Program-made: the position numbers and the translations under genes
In this document: one piece after another, positions 30,698-40,133 of the stretch
Layout of the letters: the number at the start of each line of letters is the position of its first letter
Numbering within the stretch: the stretch's first letter is position 1
The notes under the pieces: model-generated
Database searches by the model: none
What the model was told of the DNA's origin: nothing
The model's input: only the letters and a program-made list of their open reading frames with translations
Origin: Pullulanibacillus sp. KACC 23026
GTDB taxonomy: Bacteria > Bacillota > Bacilli > Bacillales > Sporolactobacillaceae
NCBI RefSeq assembly: GCF_029094525.1
Contig: NZ_CP119107.1
Location: 3,658,001-3,722,000 of the forward strand
DNA length: 64,000 nt
Reading direction: 5' to 3'

Positions 30698-31927
30698 TCA
30701 GATTACCCAAAGTCCATTTCTCATCAATGGTTCGACCGTTCCATCTTCCAGTTCGCCATCGATGGAAAGCTCAGCGGAACCGATCATAAAGTCTTCATGG
30801 GTCAAGCTGTCATTCACGCCATGGGCTTTAAGCTCTTCCTCTGACATCGCATCCCCGCCTTCAAGCGTTGTTGGATAGCCTTTTCCGATCGCTAAATGGC
30901 AAGATGCATTCTCATCGTACAATGTGTTAAGGAACAAAAGACCCGATTGAGAGATAGGAGAATTATGAGGAACTAGTGCAACCTCCCCTAAATAATGGGA
31001 GCCTTCGTCTGTCCCGATTAAATTCTTTAAAATATCATAGCCTTTTTCAGCGGAGTAATCGACAATTTTTCCGTTCTCAAAGGTGAGGGAAAAACCTTCA
31101 ATTAAATTTCCGCTATAATTTAAAGGCATCGTCGCTGTTACCGTTCCATTTACTCCCGTTTTAAGCGGTACCGTATACACTTCTTCTGTAGGAATGTTCT
31201 TGATGAATTCCACCCCATCTGTAACATTCGCTGCCGTGTTCCAAAGATGCTTCGGATGAAATTCAATGGAAAGATCGGTGCCGGGCGCTTTATAGTGCAA
31301 TTTCTTATATTTTTTGTTATTGAGATAAGTCGCTTTTTCAGTCAAATTATTTTTGTGAGCTTCCCAAGCCGCAACCGGATTCTCTTGATCCGCACGCGTC
31401 ATCTTAAAGATCGTTTCCCAAAGCTTATCCATCGCTTCTTCTTTACCCAGTTCAGGATAAAGCTTGCTTGCCCATAACTCAGAAGGAACAGAAACGAGCG
31501 ACCATCTGACTTTGTCGGCCATCATGAATTCCGAGAATGGCTTCATCGCTTGACCAGAGGTTTTATTGTTCTTCGCAATGCGTTCCGGATCAACATCCTT
31601 CAGCAATTCCGGATTTGGCGTATAAATGCTTAGAAAGGCAGTCCCCGCTTCTGCCTGCATAACCATCCCTTTCGCTTCCCATTCAGGAAATTCTTCAAAG
31701 GATTCTTCCGGTGCATATTGATAGCGAATTAAAGTGAGATCATCATCTGTCCAGCGATAGCTGACTCGTTTAGCTCCCGCTTCATAGGCTTTCTTCGTAA
31801 CCATTCTTACAAAATCGACGGCAAAAATAGGGGCCGCAATATTAAGATATTGCCCTTTTTGAATGTTAACCCCATTTTTTACAACGAGCTCCGCATAGCG
31901 CTCTAATTTCTCTTCAAAGTTAGCCAA
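30698..31927 (-). CDS. ampS: M29 aminopeptidase (AmpS/PepS type), tandem copy 1
   Basis: A 409-residue metallo-aminopeptidase of the thermophilic M29 family, which releases N-terminal amino acids from peptides. The metal ligand motifs are present: the Glu in FSLTFENGKIVDYSAEKG (about residue 255), the Glu in LGEVALVPHNSPIS (about 320), HLAIGKGYP (His near 345), and DFMIGSAELSIDG near the end. The TTG start at 31927 is supported by AGGAGAG with 8 bases. Third gene of three tandem paralogues on the minus strand, 51 bp after the one upstream. Confidence 0.93.
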   Translation of the reverse strand: MANFEEKLERYAELVVKNGVNIQKGQYLNIAAPIFAVDFVRMVTKKAYEAGAKRVSYRWTDDDLTLIRYQYAPEESFEEFPEWEAKGMVMQAEAGTAFLSIYTPNPELLKDVDPERIAKNNKTSGQAMKPFSEFMMADKVRWSLVSVPSELWASKLYPELGKEEAMDKLWETIFKMTRADQENPVAAWEAHKNNLTEKATYLNNKKYKKLHYKAPGTDLSIEFHPKHLWNTAANVTDGVEFIKNIPTEEVYTVPLKTGVNGTVTATMPLNYSGNLIEGFSLTFENGKIVDYSAEKGYDILKNLIGTDEGSHYLGEVALVPHNSPISQSGLLFLNTLYDENASCHLAIGKGYPTTLEGGDAMSEEELKAHGVNDSLTHEDFMIGSAELSIDGELEDGTVEPLMRNGLWVI

Positions 31928-31978
31928 TATGATCTCTCCTCTTTTTTTGTCTTTGTCCTTAAAATCAACAGAAACGCA

Positions 31979-33223
31979 TTAGATCACCCAAAGTCCCTCT
32001 CTCATAAGCGGTTCCTTGGTACCGTCTGCAAGCTCTCCGTCAATGGAAAGTTCAGCTGAGCCAATCATAAAATCAACATGATTTAAGCTGTCATTCACGC
32101 CGTTAGCATCCAGTTCCTCTTGACTCATCTTAGCGCCACCCTCTAACGTTGTTGGATAGGCTTTACCAATGGCTAAGTGACAGGAGGCATTTTCATCATA
32201 AAGTGTATTATAGAAAATTAACCCGGATTGCGAGATCGGCGAGTTATGCGGCACAAGTGCCACCTCCCCTAAATAGTGGGAACCTTCATCAGTTTCAATC
32301 AAACGTTTAAGTGTCTCTTCCCCATTTTCGGCCGAGAAGGAGACAATGCGCCCTTCCTTAAACGTAAGAGACAATTTTTCAATAAGTGTCCCACTGTAAT
32401 TGAGCGGCATGGTGCTTGTTACGGTTCCGTTCACGCCCGTCTTAAGTGGAAGTGTATAAACTTCCTCTGTTGGAATGTTGGCGATAAATTCGGTTCCACT
32501 CTCATTATCACTTGCTGCCTGACACCAAAGCGCTTTTGGATGAAACTCAATGGAAAGATCGGTACCCGGCGCTTTATAATGCAGCTTCTTATACTTCTTT
32601 GTGTTAAGGTAATTGGCCTTTTCTCCAAGATTTGCTTTATGTAATTCCCATGCCGCAACAGGATCTTCTTGGTCTGCCCGGGTCATCTTAAAAATGGTCT
32701 CCCAAAGTTTTTGGACCCCTTCCTCAGGACCTAGATCAGGGAAAACGCGTTTCGCCCAAGTGATATTTGGAACTGAAATAATGCACCAACTCACTTTATC
32801 GTTCATTCGAGCTTGTCGATAAGGTTTTAGTGCTGTTGCTGTTGCTTTATTATAGGAAGAAATTCGCTCTGGATCAATCCCGGCTAATAAATCAGGATTA
32901 GGAATTCGGATATCAAGAAATCCCGCCCCTCGATTGGCTAATGTTTCAAGAGCGTCCGCATCCCACTGTGGATACTCATTAAACACTTCGCTTGGAGCTC
33001 CTTCATAATCAATACGGGTCAACTGATCATCCGTCCATCTGAAATAGACTCTTTTGGCGCCTGCGTCGTAGGCCTTTTTGGCTACTAAACGGACGAAGCT
33101 GACGGATTCAACAGAAGCGCTTACGACTAATTCTTGACCTGGTTGAAGGTTAATTCCGTTCTTTACCGCAAGCTCTGCATATTTTTCTAATTGTATTTCG
33201 AAATTTGACACCTTAGAATCCAT
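31979..33223 (-). CDS. M29 aminopeptidase (AmpS/PepS type), tandem copy 2
   Basis: A 414-residue paralogue of its neighbours, with the same ligand motifs (LGEVALVPHNSPIS, CHLAIGKAYP, HVDFMIGSAELS). By eye it is closest to the 30.7-31.9 kb copy. The proposed ATG at 33223 has GAAGAAGGG very close to it, so a start slightly downstream (GTG four codons in) is possible. All active-site residues are intact, so the copy is probably functional. Confidence 0.92.
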   Translation of the reverse strand: MDSKVSNFEIQLEKYAELAVKNGINLQPGQELVVSASVESVSFVRLVAKKAYDAGAKRVYFRWTDDQLTRIDYEGAPSEVFNEYPQWDADALETLANRGAGFLDIRIPNPDLLAGIDPERISSYNKATATALKPYRQARMNDKVSWCIISVPNITWAKRVFPDLGPEEGVQKLWETIFKMTRADQEDPVAAWELHKANLGEKANYLNTKKYKKLHYKAPGTDLSIEFHPKALWCQAASDNESGTEFIANIPTEEVYTLPLKTGVNGTVTSTMPLNYSGTLIEKLSLTFKEGRIVSFSAENGEETLKRLIETDEGSHYLGEVALVPHNSPISQSGLIFYNTLYDENASCHLAIGKAYPTTLEGGAKMSQEELDANGVNDSLNHVDFMIGSAELSIDGELADGTKEPLMREGLWVI

Positions 33224-33267
33224 CCCTTCTTCAATTGCTTAAAAATTAATTTATAAGAAACAGCCCA

Positions 33268-34494
33268 TTACTTCACCCATAGTCCGTTTCTTAGGATCGG
33301 TTCAATCGTCCCATCCTCAGTTTCTCCATCAATGTTCAACTCATTCGAACCAATCATGAAATCGACATGGACGACACTATTGTTCATGCCGCGAGATTCC
33401 AGCTCTTCCTTAGATGCTGTATCGGCATCCTCGAAGGTTGGATAAGCCCGTCCTATGGCTAAATGGCAAGAGGCGTTTTCATCGTACAGAGTATTATAAA
33501 AAATCAACCCAGACTGGGCTATAGGCGAATCCTGTGCGACAAGTGCGACCTCACCAAGATAGTGAGAACCTTCATCAGTTTCAATAATACTCTTAAGCAT
33601 CTCATAGCCCTTTGTGGCAGAATAATCGACAATTCGTCCATCCTTAAATGTAACAGAAATGCCTTCAATTAATGTTCCGTTATAGTTAAGCGGCATGGTG
33701 CTTGCAACGGTTCCGTTGACACTCATTTTATCTGGCAATGTAAATAGTTCCTCTGTTGGAATATTTGGAGCAAATGAAACCTCTCTTTGCTCAAGATCAT
33801 TGGGCACCCAAACATGCTTTGGATGAAAACCAATAGAGAGATCCGTGCCTGGTGCTTTATAGTGAAGCTTCTTATATTTAATTGTATTAAGACGTCTTGA
33901 ATTTTGATTAAGCGTATTAAAATGGTCTTCCCAAGCTTTTACCGGATTCTCCAAGTCAGCCCGTGTCATTTTAAATACGACCTCCCACAGCTTCTCAACG
34001 CCCTCTTTTGGATCAAGATCTGGGAACACCTTTTCCGCCCATTTCTCTGAAGGGATGGAGAGAATCGTCCATGGGACCTTATGAGACATTTGACCTTGAA
34101 CAAGAGTCTCTAATGCCTTTCCAGAAGCTTGACTGTTAGCCGATAATCGCTTTGGATCGACACCTTCCAACATTTCTGGGTTTGGGGAGTTAAAATGAAT
34201 AAAAGCTGCTTTTCTCTCAGCTAGTGTATTCAATGTCAAAGCATCCCACTCTGGGAATTCTGAAAATGTCTCTTCAGGAGCTAACAAATAATGAGTTCGA
34301 ACTAATTCATCATCCGACCAGCGAAAATGAACACGTTTTGCTCCCGCTTGATAAGCTTTCTTTGCGACTAAACGGACAAATTCGACCGCATGAATTGGAG
34401 CTTGGATGACCACATCTTGTCCTTCTTGAACATTGACTCCAACACGAACAGCCAAATCTGCATAATTTTCTAATTTTTCTTCAAATGACAACAT
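33268..34494 (-). CDS. M29 aminopeptidase (AmpS/PepS type), tandem copy 3
   Basis: A 408-residue paralogue, the most divergent of the three (for example VPNDLEQREVSF where the others have a longer insert-like segment, and VAQDSPIAQSG instead of VPHNSPISQSG). The metal-binding glutamates and histidine are conserved. AAGGGGGG precedes the ATG at 34494. It is the promoter-proximal gene of the tandem array. Confidence 0.92.
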   Translation of the reverse strand: MLSFEEKLENYADLAVRVGVNVQEGQDVVIQAPIHAVEFVRLVAKKAYQAGAKRVHFRWSDDELVRTHYLLAPEETFSEFPEWDALTLNTLAERKAAFIHFNSPNPEMLEGVDPKRLSANSQASGKALETLVQGQMSHKVPWTILSIPSEKWAEKVFPDLDPKEGVEKLWEVVFKMTRADLENPVKAWEDHFNTLNQNSRRLNTIKYKKLHYKAPGTDLSIGFHPKHVWVPNDLEQREVSFAPNIPTEELFTLPDKMSVNGTVASTMPLNYNGTLIEGISVTFKDGRIVDYSATKGYEMLKSIIETDEGSHYLGEVALVAQDSPIAQSGLIFYNTLYDENASCHLAIGRAYPTFEDADTASKEELESRGMNNSVVHVDFMIGSNELNIDGETEDGTIEPILRNGLWVK

Positions 34495-34574
34495 ATAAAC
34501 CCCCCTTGCTTTCTTTTCTACACGCTTTCATCTTACCACAAATAGACCATGAAGTCATTTTTGTGTTTTCGAAA

Positions 34575-34638
34575 TAATTGTAAGCCTTTACCTCTTTCAA
34601 AAAGTAAGTTATTCTAATGTAAAACATTCTTACAATTA
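34575..34638. promoter_or_regulatory. Divergent promoter region with an inverted repeat
   Basis: TAATTGTAAG and CTTACAATTA are perfect ten-base arms separated by 44 bases, between the divergent aminopeptidase operon and the MFS gene. They could be two operator half-sites of one regulator, with the distal arm near the MFS promoter. Confidence 0.45.
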
Positions 34639-34668
34639 CAAATATAAAATTAAGTCAGGAGAATCTTT

Positions 34669-35901
34669 GTGAGACTCACTCTTATTCGTTTGTCTGTCAT
34701 GATGTTCCTTGAGTACTTTGTCCATGGCGCCTGGTATGTCACTTGCGGGCTTGCTATGGCTCATTATGGGTTTTCATCCATCATCGGCCTTACTTATTCT
34801 CTTGTGGCAGTAGCCTCAATCATTGCACCACTCATCCTCGGGGTTATTGCCGATCGCTTCTTTTCATCTGAGCGTGTTTTAGGCGTGCTTCATTTAATTG
34901 GCGGGCTTTTGCTGTTATTTATTCCTGCCCAACTCAAAGAGGGTCATTCCCTCCTCTTTTTACTTCTATTATTTTTATTCTTACTTTGTTTGATGCCAAC
35001 CTTTGCCTTGACCAATAATGTCGGATTCCACCATGTATCCAATAGTGAAAAACAGTTTCCCATCATTCGTGTTTTTGGGACAATTGGTTGGATTATAGCC
35101 GGCCTTTTCATCGGGCAGCTCGGCCTATCCGACAATAAAGCCATCTTTTTTATCTCAGGGGGAGCCGCCCTGCTGCTAGGCCTTTACAGCTTTACACTTC
35201 CACACACACCTGCCCCAGGAAAGGGAAAACCTTTTTCCAAAAGGGATCTCTTTCGACTGGATGCCTTTTTATTATTCCGAAATTGGAACTTTGCTGTCTT
35301 TATGCTGACGTCCTTGCTCTTTTACATCCCCATCTCAACCTATTATTCTTTTGCAGCCACCTTCTTAGGGGCGGCAGGCTTTAAAAATGTCAGTTCCATT
35401 ATGTCGATTGGACAAATGCTTGAAGTGATTTTCATGCTCTCCATTCCTTTCTTTCTATTACGAGTGGGAATTAAGAACATGCTGATGATCGGAATGGCAG
35501 CTTGGATCGTACGGTTTGTCATCTTCAGCTTTGCTGGGCCCGCTGGTCTGATGGGCCTCATCATTGTCGGCATCGCGATTCACGGAATATGCTCTGATTT
35601 CTTTATGATCACGGGGACTATTTACGCGGAAAAAGCGGCTGGTCCCGAAGTAAAAGCACAAACACAAAGCTTATTTACTCTATTCACAAATGGTTTTGGA
35701 TCCTTCATCGGCTCTCTAATTGCAGGTGGTCTCTACAATTCAACGATTTCACAAAATGGAGCGGATATACTACGGCAATGGCAAACTTTCTGGATCGTTC
35801 CAGCTCTCATTGGATTAGGCCTACTCATTGCCTTTTTCATCAGCTTCAAACAAGAAAAGAAAGCGCATAGAAATTCTGGAAAGAAGCAGGCGGCACTATA
35901 A
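34669..35901 (+). CDS. MFS transporter of the nucleoside:H+ symporter type
   Basis: A 410-residue, 12-helix carrier. The N-terminal MxFLEYFVHGAWYVTCG and the following short loop are the NHS-family signature (NupG/XapB). It should import nucleosides with protons. The GTG start at 34669 has AGGAG 7 bases upstream. Divergent from the aminopeptidases; no nucleoside kinase or hydrolase genes are nearby, so function is from homology only. Confidence 0.85.
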   Translation: MRLTLIRLSVMMFLEYFVHGAWYVTCGLAMAHYGFSSIIGLTYSLVAVASIIAPLILGVIADRFFSSERVLGVLHLIGGLLLLFIPAQLKEGHSLLFLLLLFLFLLCLMPTFALTNNVGFHHVSNSEKQFPIIRVFGTIGWIIAGLFIGQLGLSDNKAIFFISGGAALLLGLYSFTLPHTPAPGKGKPFSKRDLFRLDAFLLFRNWNFAVFMLTSLLFYIPISTYYSFAATFLGAAGFKNVSSIMSIGQMLEVIFMLSIPFFLLRVGIKNMLMIGMAAWIVRFVIFSFAGPAGLMGLIIVGIAIHGICSDFFMITGTIYAEKAAGPEVKAQTQSLFTLFTNGFGSFIGSLIAGGLYNSTISQNGADILRQWQTFWIVPALIGLGLLIAFFISFKQEKKAHRNSGKKQAAL

Positions 35902-36124
35902 AAAACTGTCTGCTTTTTTAATTCGTCTACATGAGACGAGACGCTTAGGTGACTTCTTTTAGAAAAACAAGGCTTTGTGCGAAAGCGGTCCCTAATTTTT
36001 CTTAAGTCGATTTTCTGCCTAGCTAAAATTAATGCAGAACAAAAAAAGATTAGTCATTTGCCCTAACCAATTTATTTTTTTTGCGTACAATGTACTATCT
36101 CGAGATTCAAGGGGGTGCACATCC

Positions 36125-36220
36125 ATGGCATACGCAGGTGGTGGTTACGGCGCTGGCTTTGCGCTTATCGTTGTTTTGTTCATCTTGTTAATCATCGTTG
36201 GTACTTCTTACGTTTGGTAA
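36125..36220 (+). CDS. YjcZ-family sporulation micro-protein (31 residues)
   Basis: Head MAYAGGGYGAG followed by the invariant YjcZ membrane helix, ending GTSYVW instead of GTAYVY. AAGGGGGTG precedes the ATG at 36125. The clear CATANNNTA element seen before the other three copies is absent; GTACAATGTA at 36085-36094 is the nearest candidate, so regulation may differ. Confidence 0.85.
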   Translation: MAYAGGGYGAGFALIVVLFILLIIVGTSYVW

Positions 36221-36234
36221 GACGTCACCATATA

Positions 36235-36267
36235 AGGCAGGAACGTTTATCCGTAACGTTCCCGCCT
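36235..36267 (+). terminator. Terminator after the YjcZ gene
   Basis: AGGCAGGAACGTT pairs with AACGTTCCCGCCT (one mismatch) around a seven-base loop; the T-tract is weak. Confidence 0.65.
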
Positions 36268-36375
36268 CACTTTGTCAATTTAAATTAGTTTTTTAATAGG
36301 ACAAGTCTCTCGAGTTTATGGGAAAGGCATGATTTAGTATACTTAGGGTAAGATTTGTGAGGAGGTTCTGCTCAA

Positions 36376-36546
36376 ATGCCTACCAAAAAGGAAATTGAAG
36401 AACGAATTGCCGAATTAAAAATGGATTATATCCGAATTCAAGGTGATATGGAAAAGCTTGAAACAACCGGGAGAACCGTTCGTCCTCTTGAACGCGAGCT
36501 CAAGGCTATTGAAGACGAGCTTAAAACACTTAGAAATCAACTATAA
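36376..36546 (+). CDS. SE1832-family small coiled-coil protein (56 residues)
   Basis: A 56-residue, highly charged protein of heptad-like composition (ELKMDYIRIQGDMEKLET) that matches the small SE1832 family of Firmicutes. Its function is not known. GGAGG lies 10 bases before the ATG at 36376. It precedes the yfmJ-like gene by 57 bp on the same strand, and the two may be co-transcribed. Confidence 0.8.
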   Translation: MPTKKEIEERIAELKMDYIRIQGDMEKLETTGRTVRPLERELKAIEDELKTLRNQL

Positions 36547-36603
36547 GCTGCTATCCAACAAGGACCGTTCGAGATAAAAGAAGAAATTAATGGAGGTAAT
36601 AAG

Positions 36604-37620
36604 ATGGTTGAAGCAAAACGCATTTTATTAAAAGAAAGACCGGTTGGCTTCCCGAATCACGAGACCTTTCAATTTGAAACTGTGCTTGTCCCAGAGCCTG
36701 ACGAAGGGCAAGTGAGGTTAAAGGCCTTATACATATCTGTCGACCCTTACATGCGAGGAAGAATGAGTGATCAGAAATCTTATGTGGCTCCCTATGAAGT
36801 GGGCCAGCCTATTACAGGCGGAGTAGTAGCAGAAGTCACGGCAACGAACAGCGACAAATTTCAGTTGGGTGATCTTGTCTTAGGCGAGCTTGCTTGGCAA
36901 ACCGAACAGCTAGCCCAAGATCGTTATTTGCAAAAACTTGACCCAACCCTTGCCCCTCTGCCTACATTCTTAGGTGTTCTAGGAATGACAGGGCTCACGG
37001 CTTACTTTGGTTTACTAGATATCGGAGATCCTAAAGATGGGGAGACCGTTGTTGTATCTGGTGGGGCAGGCGCTGTAGGGACAGCAGTCGGCCAAATCGC
37101 CAAAATAAAAGGAGCCCGCGCCGTCGGGATTGCGGGGTCCGAAGAAAAATGCCGCTATTTGGTTGAAGAACTCGGCTTTGATTCAGCAGTCAATTACAAA
37201 TCGGACACCTTTCGTGATCAATTAAAGGCCGCCTGTCCGAGTGGTGTCGACGTGTATTTTGACAACGTCGGCGGTACGGTATCAGATAACGTCATGTCAT
37301 TAATTAATGATGGGGCGAGAATTCCGCTTTGCGGCCAAATTGCCCTCTATAATAACACAAAGCTTGATATGGGACCGCGTATCCAGACACTCATTCTGAT
37401 TCATCGCGCCCTTATGAAAGGCTTTATCGTCAGCGACTATCGCAGCCGATTTGGCGAAGGAATGAAGGAGCTTGCGACATGGGTGAAAGAAGGTAAACTA
37501 ACAGCGCGTGAAACCGTTGTTGAAGGGTTTGACGCCGTACCCGACGCTTTCCTCGGCCTGTTCAGCGGCGAAAACATCGGAAAATCTGTCGTAAAAGTCG
37601 CCGACCTAAGCTCACGCTAA
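36604..37620 (+). CDS. yfmJ: NADP-dependent medium-chain oxidoreductase (YfmJ-like)
   Basis: A 338-residue zinc-independent MDR enzyme of the leukotriene-B4 dehydrogenase/alkenal reductase group. The Rossmann motif VVSGGAGAVGTAVGQIAK is near residue 155, and the substrate-domain signature SVDPYMRGRM near 50. Such enzymes reduce double bonds of enals, enones and quinones with NADPH. Size and motifs fit B. subtilis YfmJ. ATG at 36604 with GGAGG at 8 bases. Confidence 0.9.
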   Translation: MVEAKRILLKERPVGFPNHETFQFETVLVPEPDEGQVRLKALYISVDPYMRGRMSDQKSYVAPYEVGQPITGGVVAEVTATNSDKFQLGDLVLGELAWQTEQLAQDRYLQKLDPTLAPLPTFLGVLGMTGLTAYFGLLDIGDPKDGETVVVSGGAGAVGTAVGQIAKIKGARAVGIAGSEEKCRYLVEELGFDSAVNYKSDTFRDQLKAACPSGVDVYFDNVGGTVSDNVMSLINDGARIPLCGQIALYNNTKLDMGPRIQTLILIHRALMKGFIVSDYRSRFGEGMKELATWVKEGKLTARETVVEGFDAVPDAFLGLFSGENIGKSVVKVADLSSR

Positions 37621-37740
37621 AGAACCTTTTAGCCGAAACCAAGATTCGCTATTCTAAAAAGCAAATCCAAATTGGATGGCCAAGATATTATGGCCATCCA
37701 ATTTTCATTCATCCAAGTGGAAGCGCCGGATTTCGTGGAC

Positions 37741-38175
37741 GCTCATCCGAAATAGGCGTAACGACATTCCCTTATTTCGGCTTTCCGGCCGGATTCGCGG
37801 CGGTTAGCGTATCCTCGTTACGCTCAAGCAAAATAAGCGTAACCTCAGTCCCTTATTTCGGCTTTCCGGCCGGATTCGCAGCGGTTAGCGTATCCTCGTT
37901 ACGCCTATCCAAATTAGGCGTAACGTCATTCCGTTATTTCGGCATTCCGGCCGGATTCGCGGCGGTTAGCGTATCCTCGTTACGCTCATCCGAATTAGGC
38001 GTAACGCCAGTCCCTTATTTCGGCAGTCCGGCCGGATTCGCGGCGATTAGCGTATCCTCGTTACGCCTATCCGATTTAGGCGTAACGCCAGTCCCTTATT
38101 TCGGCATTCCGGCCGGATTCGCGGCGGTTAGCGTATCCTCGTTACGCTCAAGCAAAATAAGCGTAACCTCGATTC
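37741..38175. repeat. 81-bp tandem repeat array, five copies
   Basis: CTTATTTCGGC-type unit starts at 37771, 37852, 37933, 38014 and 38095, a constant 81-bp step, with the array reaching back to about 37741. Each unit contains TTCCGGCCGGA, AGCGTATCCTCGTTACGC and a partly inverted GCGTAACG, so CGTTACGC/GCGTAACG can form a hairpin. One plus-strand frame is open across the whole array and 81 is a multiple of three, yet it has no start codon. Related motifs recur at 57.6 kb. Confidence 0.9.
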
Positions 38176-38213
38176 GCTATCTAGCTCAATCAATGGATTG
38201 GGCATTGCTTTTT

Positions 38214-40133
38214 TTACCTTAGAATCCGTCTAACAAACGATTGCTTAGTTATATAGAAATAGATAAGTTGCATGACAAAGAACAGTAGAATGATCAAACC
38301 ACCGTATCCCCACACGTTTCCAAATAGCTTCAAATTTTGAAGCATCTTAAAGGCAAAGAGTGCATGAATGACACTTATTAGAAACGGAACAAAAAAGATA
38401 GCTGCGATTTGGCGGGTTACGATTCGCTTGATTTCCTGATCCGACATCCCAATGCGGCGCAAGGCATGGAATTGAGCTTGATCCTCTTGCAGCTCTGTAA
38501 ACAACTTAAAATAAATCATACTGCCCGCTGCGATGAAAAATAGAAAACTCACAAAGATCCCAATAAACATCGTGAGTGACCCCAATTGTTTGGCAAATTG
38601 GTAAGGCTCTATTCTCGAAGAAAAGGAAGATTGCACGTCACTTGGAAGGGCACTCTCAACCTGTTTCATAATGGATGGAGATACATTTTCCCAGTTCACC
38701 AGATTATAACCATTAAAGGTCCACCATTTGCTCTTGGGAATATCGGCTGTCAAATTTTTAAATTGCCCGTCATTAACGACTAGTACCCCTGATCCTAACT
38801 CACCTAGATCTGCAATACCTTGATTGCTTTGGCCGGCAAGGGTCATCTTAACCGCTTTACCATTTATTTGGACCTGCTTAGTCAGACCCTTATCGTTCGC
38901 CGGCGCAAGATTAGGACTGGCATAGGAAAAGAAAACTTGCCCTTTCTTTAGAGAAATCGGCTTAGCCCCTTCGACATTGGTTGACGCTTTATTATAGTTG
39001 CTCTCTGGTATTAATAGAGCAGTGACAAGCCTCTTCCCATACTTATCTAGCTGTAAATTGGCAGGCACACCTTCAACTGTCAGTGTATTTTTAACCTTAA
39101 TTCCGTTCTGATCAAGAATTCGATCGATTTTTTCTCGATCGACAAGTGTTGTCTTCATCTGTACATAACTAAACGTTTCCGGATACGATTCCTTCACATT
39201 AAAGAGCATCCCTTGAAAGAAGATATAGAAAGTTCCACTTGCTGTTAGAACCACTGCACTCAGAATGGAGACCATAAAAAGCACACGGGCATTATCTTTC
39301 ATTTTGAAAATCATTTGTGAAAACGTTACTAAATTGGTCCCGCGGTAATAAATAGACAGTTTCTTCTGAATCAAGTTGAATACCGCGACACTCCCTTGAG
39401 TAAATGCGAAATAAGTACCGATAAGAACAAGGATTAAAACTGGAAACATCACGACTGGAACCGTGAGAAGCGTTGAAAAATAGGCCATGCCATAAGCGAC
39501 TAGAAGACAAATAACTGCCAAGACCACAAGCCATTTGGATGTAATCGGCTGACTCTTAGGCTTTCTTGAAGCTCGGAGCAGGTCAATGACTTCGCTTTTT
39601 CCGACACGGACCAATTGAAACAACGTGACTATACAAAACAGGACAAGAAACACAAGACTAGTAATCATGATCGCTTTAGGGATTAATTGAAAGTGGATCG
39701 GACTGCTAACCTTTAATAATTGGCTGATCACCATTAAAAAAAGTTTAGAGAACAACGTCCCTAAAACAAGACCTGATAGAATAGATAAAACGGCAATCAG
39801 CATATTTTCCAAAAAAACAAGCTTCCATAGTTGACCTCTTGTCATTCCGAACAGCGATAAAAGTCCAAATTCCTTTTTTCTAGACTTGATAAAGGCTGAT
39901 TCCGAGTACAGAACAAAGAAAAATGAGAAAATGATAATGATCGATTCACAGGCTTGTAAAGCAATTCGCACATTTTTCCCGCCTTGAATATGGCCATTGA
40001 CGACATCTGGATGATAGATAAATGACGCGAACATCGCAAAGATCATGACAGAAAATGTGCAGCTTAAAAAGAAGGCCGTGTACTGATGCCAATTTCCCGT
40101 TACATTTTTTATGGCAAGCCCCCGGAAGGTCAT
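38214..40133 (-). CDS. Bce-type ABC transporter permease (BceB-like)
   Basis: A 639-residue FtsX-family permease with ten membrane helices. Its diagnostic feature is a large extracytoplasmic domain of some 210 residues (about 310-525) between helices 7 and 8, as in BceB, which senses cell-wall-active peptides such as bacitracin. It starts four bases inside the ATPase stop (ATGA overlap). The cognate sensor kinase and regulator lie upstream on the same strand, giving a full Bce module. The specific peptide sensed cannot be told. Confidence 0.9.
   Translation of the reverse strand: MTFRGLAIKNVTGNWHQYTAFFLSCTFSVMIFAMFASFIYHPDVVNGHIQGGKNVRIALQACESIIIIFSFFFVLYSESAFIKSRKKEFGLLSLFGMTRGQLWKLVFLENMLIAVLSILSGLVLGTLFSKLFLMVISQLLKVSSPIHFQLIPKAIMITSLVFLVLFCIVTLFQLVRVGKSEVIDLLRASRKPKSQPITSKWLVVLAVICLLVAYGMAYFSTLLTVPVVMFPVLILVLIGTYFAFTQGSVAVFNLIQKKLSIYYRGTNLVTFSQMIFKMKDNARVLFMVSILSAVVLTASGTFYIFFQGMLFNVKESYPETFSYVQMKTTLVDREKIDRILDQNGIKVKNTLTVEGVPANLQLDKYGKRLVTALLIPESNYNKASTNVEGAKPISLKKGQVFFSYASPNLAPANDKGLTKQVQINGKAVKMTLAGQSNQGIADLGELGSGVLVVNDGQFKNLTADIPKSKWWTFNGYNLVNWENVSPSIMKQVESALPSDVQSSFSSRIEPYQFAKQLGSLTMFIGIFVSFLFFIAAGSMIYFKLFTELQEDQAQFHALRRIGMSDQEIKRIVTRQIAAIFFVPFLISVIHALFAFKMLQNLKLFGNVWGYGGLIILLFFVMQLIYFYITKQSFVRRILR

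Noticed and set aside
30606-30710. Longer start for the 2-hydroxyacid dehydrogenase
   Set aside because: It would overlap the aminopeptidase gene, adds non-family residues and lacks a ribosome site; AGGGGGAG marks the shorter start.
37741-38175. CRISPR array
   Set aside because: Copies are contiguous 81-bp units without unique spacers and no cas genes are near.
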